Assembly (NCBI RefSeq): GCF_000321225.1
Contig: NW_004450286.1
Coordinates: forward strand, 2,516,434-2,580,433
Direction: 5' to 3'
From: Odobenus rosmarus divergens
Taxonomy: Eukaryota > Chordata > Mammalia > Carnivora > Odobenidae
DNA length: 64,000 bases
Shown: positions 57,666-64,000 of the stretch, piece by piece
Layout of the letters: every line of letters starts with the position of its first letter
Position numbering within the stretch: the first letter of the stretch is position 1
Made by a program: the position numbers and the translations under genes
Notes under the pieces: model-generated
Told to the model about the DNA's origin: nothing
Databases searched by the model: none
What the model saw: only the letters and a program-made list of their open reading frames with translations

Positions 57666-57757
57666 GGGGTGATTGGTAGAGCATGCGACTCTTGATCTCG
57701 GGTAGGAAGTTCGAGCCTCATGTTAGTTGAAGAGATTACTTAAAAATAAAATATTAA
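57666..57757 (+). repeat. short-form SINE, truncated head
   Basis: Retains gtagagcatgcgactcttg and ttcgagcctc. Flanks ttggattata / ctggattaca. Confidence 0.85.
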
Positions 57758-58336
57758 AAAACCCTGGATTACATTATGATCAAGAACTTCCGTTCATCAA
57801 AATCATTAAGTAGCAATAGATTAAGAAGCTATAAAGGCAAACAATACAGTGGGAGAAATATTGGCATATATATAATTGACAAAATATTTTAACCCAAAAT
57901 ATATAAAGAAATTTCTCCAAGTGAGTAATAAAAACACAAAAGAAAACTGGCCAAAAAATCGAATAGGCTCAACACAAGAGAATATCAAACAGATGATGAA
58001 CATATGAAATTATGCTCCATATTACTAGTCATGTAGCAAAGTAAAAAAAATTTAAAGCACCACATATGTTGGTGCAACTGCTATAGAAAACAGTCTGGAG
58101 GTTCTTCAAAAAATTAAAAATAGAACTGCCATGTGATCCAACAATTCCACTTCTGAGTATACATCCTAAAGAGTTGAAAGCAAGGCCTAAAACAATTATT
58201 TGCGTATGCATGTTCATAGCAGCACTATTCACAATAGCCAAGAGGTGGAAACAACTCAAATGTCCATTGACAGATGAATGGATAAACAAAATGTGGCATA
58301 TATGTATAACGGAGTATTATTCAGACTTAAAAAGGA

Positions 58337-58546
58337 GGGGCGCCTGGGTGGCTCAGTTGGTTAAGCGACTGCCTTCGGCTCAGGTCATGATCCTGGAGTC
58401 CCGGGATCGAGTCCCACATCGGGCTCCCTGCTCAGCAGGGTGTCTGCTTCTCCCTCTGACCTTCTTCCCTCTTGTGCTCTCTATCTCTCATTCTCTCTCT
58501 CTCTCAAATAAATGAAATCTTTAAAAAAAAAATTAAAGAAAAAAAA
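58337..58546 (+). repeat. SINE, ctgaccctc subfamily
   Basis: Near-consensus, inserted in the L1 3' region after gacttaaaaagga. Confidence 0.92.
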
Positions 58547-59596
58547 AGGGAAGTAAATCCTGTTACATCCTACAACATGGGTCAACCTTAAGGAGATAAT
58601 GTTAAGTGAAGTAAGCCAGTAACAAAAAAAGCAAATCTGTATGATTCTAGTTATATGACTACTCTAACATAGTCAAATTCATAAAAGATAAAAGCGGAAT
58701 GGTGGTTACCAGTGGCTGTGATTATGGGAAAATGGAGTTATTTAATGGATATAAGGTTTCAGATTTGAAAGATGACGTTCTGGGGTTCTGCTTCACAACA
58801 ATGTGAACATATATGTAACACTAATGAACTGTACACTTAATATTAAAAAAAGAGGAAAGAGGTCTTAAAAAAAAAAAGAGGCACTACACTACACACCCAG
58901 TAGAATGTCTAAAATGACAAAGAAAATGGGGAGCACTGATAAGAATGTGGAGTAACTGGAACACTTGTACGTTACTCATGGGAATGTAATAAAGGATAAG
59001 CACTTTGGAAAGCTATGGTTTCCTATCAACCAAAGCTATGCACATCCCCTGCCCCCATAATCCAGCAATTCCACTTCTAGGTATATAATCACACAAAAAA
59101 TGCATTCTTCTTTCCCAAAGACAACACCAATATTCATAATTATCTCAAACTGGAAACAACTCCAGTGTGAATCACCGAAAGAATAAATCAGTAAATTTTA
59201 ACTATTTATGATAACAGAACACTACTGAACAATGAGAATGATATACAACTACAGACAACATAAATTAATCTTACAATTCTAATGCTGGATAAAACAAGAC
59301 AAGACAAAAGAATAATTACATTAAGACTGTATTTATAAAAAGTTCAAATCAGGCAAGATTAATCCATAATGTTAGAAGACACGAGAGTGGCTACTTTTAC
59401 GGGGTAGCAGGAAGCGGGGACAAGAGGGCTTCTGAACTGCTAGTACTATTAGATGCTGCTCACACAGTGGTGCTCACTTCAGAAAAACTCTGTGACTTTA
59501 GGATTTCTACAGCCTTCTGTATGTATGCTATAATTAATTTTAAAAAGTGTATCTTACCCTAATTAAAAAAAAAAAAAGCCTGAAACCGCTTAGTCA

Positions 59597-59757
59597 ATGA
59601 GAGAGAGAGAGAGAGAGCACATGAGAGGGGGGAGGGCCAGAGGGAGAAGCAGGTTCCTCGCTGAGCAGGAAGCCTGATGCGGGACTCGATCCCGGGACTC
59701 CAGGATCATGACCTGAGCCGAAGGCAGTCGCCTAACCAACTGAGCCACCCAGGCGCC
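59597..59757 (-). repeat. SINE, ctgaccctc subfamily, tail missing
   Basis: Starts within the (ga)n body and lacks the tttattta tail. The head complement is complete to 59757. Confidence 0.88.
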
Positions 59758-60334
59758 CTGTAGCAAGTTTCTTAACCTTTCTATAGTAGCACCACAGAGC
59801 TAGGATCTAATAAATATTAGCCACTGTTTTACATCTTTTTCTTTGTAACTGCACACATGGCTCCTGAGCACAGAACTCAGCTCCTCAAATATTTGTTGAG
59901 TGGATGTTTGTTAAAAACCACAAAAACCTAACATGGTTGCATTTTATGAAAATTTCAAAAAGTGTAAGTTACACTATTGATAAGATGAAAATTCTCATTT
60001 AAAAAAAAAGACGTTAAATGATACAAATGTCCCAAAATTTTAAAACTTTTCTCGAGAATTCATTACTTCATAACTGGAGGGTGTATTAATTTGTAAGCTC
60101 TTGAATTTGTGGCCACATGGCAGTCACTTTACATGGTAAATGGTGCATACAAACTTCTGTGAGTAATGTCTGTGACTACTTTTCTGTTATTTAAAAATAT
60201 CTATTTGTATAATTTCCATTATATATTATGAAATTGTTATATCATACAGATATTTTTTTGCTAATTGTGTTAATTAAAAACATACAACAAATTGAATATG
60301 TTGGAACGAAAAATGTTTTAAATAGCATTCATAA
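59758..60334. other. TET1 intron, single-copy
   Basis: AT-rich, nothing recognised. Confidence 0.5.
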
Positions 60335-60528
60335 GGGGCGCTTGGGTGGCTCAGTCGTTAAGCATCTGCCTTTGGCTCAGGTCATGATCCCAGGGTCCTG
60401 GGATCGAGCCCCGAATAGGGCTCCCTGCTCTGCGGGAGGCCTGCTTCTCCCTCTCCCACTCCCCCTGCTTGTGTTCCCTCTCTCACTGTGTGTCTCTCTG
60501 TCAAATAAATAAATAAAATCTTTTAAAA
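60335..60528 (+). repeat. SINE, cccactccccctgcttg subfamily
   Basis: Perfect duplication aatagcattcataa. Confidence 0.94.
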
Positions 60529-60631
60529 AAAATAGCATTCATAAATATATTCCACTTATCTTTTGATATCAGCACAACTGAAATATAATTTAAATATCAT
60601 AAAGTCCATCCTTTTAAAGTATGAAATTCAT

Positions 60632-60853
60632 GAGTGCCTGGGTGGCTCAGCTGGTTAAGCATCCGACTCTTGATTTTGGCTTAGGTCATGACCTCAGGTT
60701 CCTGAGACTGAGCTCACTTTGGGCTCCCCGTTGGGCTCCGCACCAGGTGTGGAGCCTGCTTAGGATTCACTCTCCCTCTTCCTTTCCCCACCACCCTCCT
60801 GGTGTGCTCAATCTCTCAAGGTAAAGAAAGAAATAAAAAATAAATCAGTAAGT
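60632..60853 (+). repeat. old SINE
   Basis: ccgactcttgattttggc variant. Duplication aaagtatgaaattca / aaagtatggaattca. Confidence 0.9.
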
Positions 60854-60918
60854 AAAGTATGGAATTCAATGCTTCTTAGTATACTCAGAGTTGGCCAACC
60901 ACTACCACTAAATAATTT

Positions 60919-61117
60919 TATTTATTTATTTATTAAAGAGTTTATTTATTTATTTGACAGATAGATAGCACAAGTAGGCAGAGTGGCAGGCAGAGGGAGA
61001 GGGAGAAGCAGGCTCTCCGCTAAGCAGGGAGCCCGATGTGGGGCTCGATTCCAGGACCCTGGGATCATGACCCCAGCCGAAGGCAGCCGCTTAACCAACT
61101 GAGCCACCCAGGCGCCC
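60919..61117 (-). repeat. SINE in L1
   Basis: Duplication ccactaaataatttta / ccactatataatttta. Confidence 0.92.
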
Positions 61118-61758
61118 CCCACTATATAATTTTAGAACATTTTCATCCCCACCCCCATCCTTAGAAATCATGCCACATTTCCCTCTTTCCTTGGCCCTCA
61201 ACAATTTTCTATCTCTATGGATTTTACTATTAGTTAGAATCCTCTAACTGGTGGACTTTTGTGTCTGGCTTCTTTCACTTCACGTATGTTCATTCAAATT
61301 TATAGCACTTATCAGTACTTCATTCCTTTTTACTGCCAAATAACATTCCATTGCATGGATATGCCATTTATATTTATCCATTAATTGGTTGATTGCCATT
61401 TAGATTGTTTGCACATTTGCAATTATGATTGATGCTGCTAAGAACATTCATATAACAAGTTTTTCTGTAGACATATGTTTTCGTTTATCTTGGGTATACA
61501 CTGAGGAGTGGAACTGCTTGGTTATATAGTTAACTATGTTTATCCTTTTAAGGAACCATCAGACAGTTTTCCAAAGTGGAATGACTATTTGATAATCACA
61601 TTAGGAATGTACAAAAGGTTCCCATTTCTCTACATCCTCCTCAACCCTTGTTATTTTCTGTCTGTTAGTTATGACCATTGTAGTATAAAGAGGCATCTCA
61701 TTTTGAGTTTGATTTTCATCTCCTGATGAGTAACAATGTTGAGCCTATATTCATAAGC

Positions 61759-62152
61759 TTAAGGCAGACACTTAATGGAATGAGCCACCCAGGTGCTCCA
61801 GTTTTTTTTAAGTCTTTATACAAGGTCTTTTTTTTTTATTAAGATTTTTTTAAAAAGATTTTATTTGTCAGAGCGCGCGCATGCACAAGCAGGAGGAGCA
61901 GCAGGCAAAGGGAGAAGCAGACTCCCTGCTGAGCAAGGAGCCCGATGTGGGGCTGGATCCCCAGACCCTGAGATCATGGCCCAAGCCGAAGGCAGACTTT
62001 TAACCAGCCGAGACACCCAGGCATCCCTTATATATATATATATATATTTTTTTTTTAACTTTCAAGTAATCTCTACACCCAACATGGGGCTCGAACTCAC
62101 ACCTGCGAAATCAAGAGTCACATGCTCCACTGAATGAGCCAGCCAGAAGCCC
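61759..62152 (-). repeat. three minus-strand SINE pieces
   Basis: Head-only fragment 61759-61800, long form 61838-62027 with a gcgcgcgcatgcac run, and short form 62047-62152. Confidence 0.82.
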
Positions 62153-62214
62153 CTACAAGCTCTTTATTAGACATCTGACTAGCAAATATTTTCTCCTATT
62201 CTTAGTTTTCTGAC

Positions 62215-62652
62215 TTTTTTTTTAAAGATTTTATCCATTTATTTGACAGAGAGATAGAGCACAAGTGGGGTGAGGGGCAGCAGGAGAAGCAGGCTCCCCG
62301 CCAAGGAAGGAGCCTGACACAGGACTCGATCCCAGGACCCTGGGATCATGTCCTGAGCTGAAGGCATACACTTAACTGAGTCACCCAGGTGCTCCCTATG
62401 TGTTTATTTATTTATTTATTTTTAAAGATTTATTTATTTGAGAGAGAGCAAGACAGAGTGTGTCTGTGTGTGTGTGTATGCACGTGTGTGCATGGAGGGG
62501 GAAAGGGTGGGAGAGGGAGAGAGAGAATCCCAAGCTGACTCCCCACTTAGCCTGAAAAGATGAAAGGGGGCATGATCCCACAATTCTGAGTTCATGACCT
62601 GAGCCTAAACCAAGAGTCCGATGCTCAACCGACTGAGCCACCCAAGTGCCCT
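62215..62652 (-). repeat. two minus-strand SINEs, second with a GT microsatellite
   Basis: Copies 62215-62396 and 62404-62652. ctatgtgt precedes and follows the second. A (gt)n/(gc) run at about 62457-62492 lies inside its body. Confidence 0.88.
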
Positions 62653-63025
62653 CCTATGTGTATATTTCATTTTATGTTAATTATACCTCAATAATTAAAA
62701 TAAAGGGAAAAAGAAAACATAATTGACCATCAAAAGGCTGTTTACTGAGTAAGTCTTTAAGTCACTTAGGCATTTCATTGTAAAGTTTTAGTTAAAAAAA
62801 TGTGGTATATAACAACTAAATGTGAACAAGTGATCCTGGATTGAATTTAGACATGAGACAAAATTTGTTTTCTTTTTCCATAAAGGAAATTATTAGTTAA
62901 TAAGACCTGAAGATTAGATAGACAATGATATTATAACAGCATCGATAATTGTCCTGTAGCTTTGTTAAGAGTTTCATAATTGTTTTGTGGTTATAGGGCA
63001 ATGTTCTGTTTTGTTGTTGTTGTTT
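62653..63025. other. TET1 intron, mostly single-copy
   Basis: Begins with an L1-like end (ttaattatacctcaataatt). Otherwise nothing recognised. Confidence 0.5.
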
Positions 63026-63274
63026 TTTTTTAAGATTTTATTTATTTATTTGAGAGAGAGAGAGAATGAGAGATAGAAAGCACAAGAGGGAAGCGGGTCA
63101 GAGGGAGAAGCAGACTCCCTGCTGAGCAGGAAGCCNNNNNNNNNNNNNNNNNNNNNNNNNNNNNNNNNNNNNNNNNNNNNNNNNNAGCCCGATGTGGGGC
63201 TCGATCCCGGGACTCCAGGATCATGACCTGAGCCGAAGGCAGTCGCTTAACCAACTGAGCCACCCAGGCGCCCT
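63026..63274 (-). repeat. SINE, ctgaccctc subfamily, with a gap inside
   Basis: ctgttttgttgtt flanks both sides. The gap at 63136-63185 interrupts the body. Confidence 0.9.
63136..63185. other. assembly gap (50 N)
   Basis: Left edge gctgagcaggaagcc, right edge agcccgatgtgg. The edges overlap by agcc in the SINE consensus. Confidence 0.98.
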
Positions 63275-63308
63275 GTTTTGTTGTTTTTCTAAGACTGTTT
63301 TCTTTTTA

Positions 63309-63618
63309 ATTTTTTTTTAAAGATTTTATTTATTTATTTGACAGAGAGAGACACAGCGAGAGAGGGAACACAAGCAGGGGCAGTGGGAGAGGGAGAAGCA
63401 GGCTTCCTGTGGAGCAGGGAGCCTGATGCGGGGCTCGATCCCATGACCCTGGGATCATGACCTGAGCCAAAGGCAGTCGCTTAACGACTGAGCCACCCAG
63501 GCGCCCCAAATTTTCATTTTTTTTTTAGAAGTAATTTCTACGCCCAATGTGGGGTTTCAACTCATTACCCTGAGATCAAGAGTCTCATGCTCCTCTGACT
63601 GAGCCAGCCAGGTGCCCT
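63309..63618 (-). repeat. two minus-strand SINEs (long young, then short)
   Basis: Long form 63309-63507 (cccactccccctgcttg type with one variant) and short form 63517-63618. Confidence 0.9.
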
Positions 63619-64000
63619 GCAACGTCCTGGCTTTATGAAAAATACAACAAAGCATTTAGGGGTAAAGGGTGTCATGTTTACAAATTACTGTTAAATTGTT
63701 AAGAAAAAAGAGAAGGGGGAGGAGCAAAGGAGAGAGAAGGAGGGAGTATGAAAAATAAAGAAAAGCTAATTTGGTAAAAAGCTACATTTGGGAAATGTCA
63801 GGAAAGAGTATATAGAAATTCTGCACTATTCCTGCAATTTTTGAATGTCTGAAATTATTTCAAAATTATAAGTTTAAAAATATTTCTATGGTGCTGGCCA
63901 AAGTTTCATATTGTATATTTTATTATTAGTACAAGCTTGGGATTCAAGTGTTCATGACCCATAGAAATGGAAGACAAGTTTCAAAACAGAGCTACTGGAT
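63619..64000. other. TET1 intron, unassigned
   Basis: An old AT-rich stretch with a purine-rich run at 63705-63760. No exon on the minus strand. Confidence 0.5.

Larger units (their letters stand above)
56842..59580 (+). mobile_element. old LINE-1, plus orientation, interrupted by SINEs
   Basis: 56865-57074 still reads as a piece of ORF2 (KTIKTLKEIKDDLNKWREVP and an NQNPI...W stretch). 57400-58330 covers the ORF2 end and 3'UTR, including cattcacaatagccaagaggtgg-type sequence. 58546-58870 and 58880-59580 hold further 3'UTR or HAL1-like sequence, each ending in an A-run, so at least two elements may be joined. Confidence 0.78.
60540..62214 (-). mobile_element. old LINE-1, minus orientation, interrupted
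   Basis: 60560-60631, 60854-60918, 61118-61758 and 62153-62214 give, in order, the complement of an L1 3'UTR: catgccacatttccctc, ttccattgcatggatatgcc, gaacattcatataacaag, aactgcttggttatatag, catctcattttgagtttg. Confidence 0.8.
55118..64000 (-). other. TET1: TET1 intron, continues past window
   Basis: Acceptor AG at 55119-55118. The preceding exon, which should end in ...GCPIAKW, was looked for on the minus strand up to 64000 and not found. 55118-56506 is single-copy by eye. The rest is mainly LTR, L1 and SINE. Confidence 0.85.

Noticed and set aside
281..63618. Many 60-100-codon frames reading like AQLVKRLPSAQVMIPGSWD or its reverse-strand partner
   Set aside because: These are chance frames through SINE copies, repeated wherever a SINE lies.
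55118..64000. Next upstream TET1 exon
   Set aside because: No minus-strand match to the expected ...GCPIAKW end. It most likely lies beyond 64000.
1..64000. CRISPR arrays, operons or phage-like systems
   Set aside because: Regularly recurring motifs are all SINE copies with target duplications and A-tails. The window is mammalian.

Overview
This is a mammalian nuclear window. It carries the 3' part of TET1 (5-methylcytosine dioxygenase) on the minus strand and, further down the same strand, the first exons of CCAR1. The most abundant repeat is a tRNA-Lys-derived SINE of the carnivoran type: its head resembles ggcgcctgggtggctcag, followed by a pyrimidine-rich body and an aaataaataaaatctt tail. 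The subfamilies resemble those I know from bears, pandas, seals and mustelids rather than from dog or cat. I therefore infer an arctoid carnivoran and cannot name the species. Nothing bacterial, plasmid or phage-like is present.

Layout from left to right. 1-3.2 kb: SINE-rich CCAR1 intron. 3.24-3.36 kb: CCAR1 exon 2 with the start codon. 3.85-4.9 kb: CpG-island promoter with NRF1-, E-box- and YY1-type sites and a probable noncoding exon 1. 5-21.9 kb: intergenic, made almost wholly of old LINE-1 sequence in minus orientation, broken up by about 50 SINE copies, two solo LTRs and nested insertions. 21.9-32.4 kb: a repeat-poor block holding the region downstream of TET1, its 3'UTR and its last exon. 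32.4-55.1 kb: five further TET1 exons separated by introns with SINE, L1, L2, hAT and U6-derived insertions. 55.1-64 kb: TET1 intron with a MaLR LTR, L1 blocks and SINEs. Assembly gaps lie at 35412-35976 and 63136-63185.

The six TET1 exons (55117 down to 30770) join in frame with GT-AG splice sites and encode 650 residues, the C-terminal third of the protein. They include both iron-binding elements (HRD, and the His of ELHATTPV) and the 2-oxoglutarate-binding Arg of HPTR. All are intact, so the gene looks functional. TET1 and CCAR1 lie head to tail, as I recall for human chromosome 10q21.

I found no previously undescribed gene system. The unusual signals concern retrotransposition: several SINEs inserted at the same internal position of older SINEs, a SINE-L1-SINE composite inside one target-site duplication, a SINE with extra sequence between two A-tracts, a tail-only insertion, and an L1 lodged in one copy of a tandem duplication. 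SINE and L1 boundaries were read by eye and can be off by several bases.
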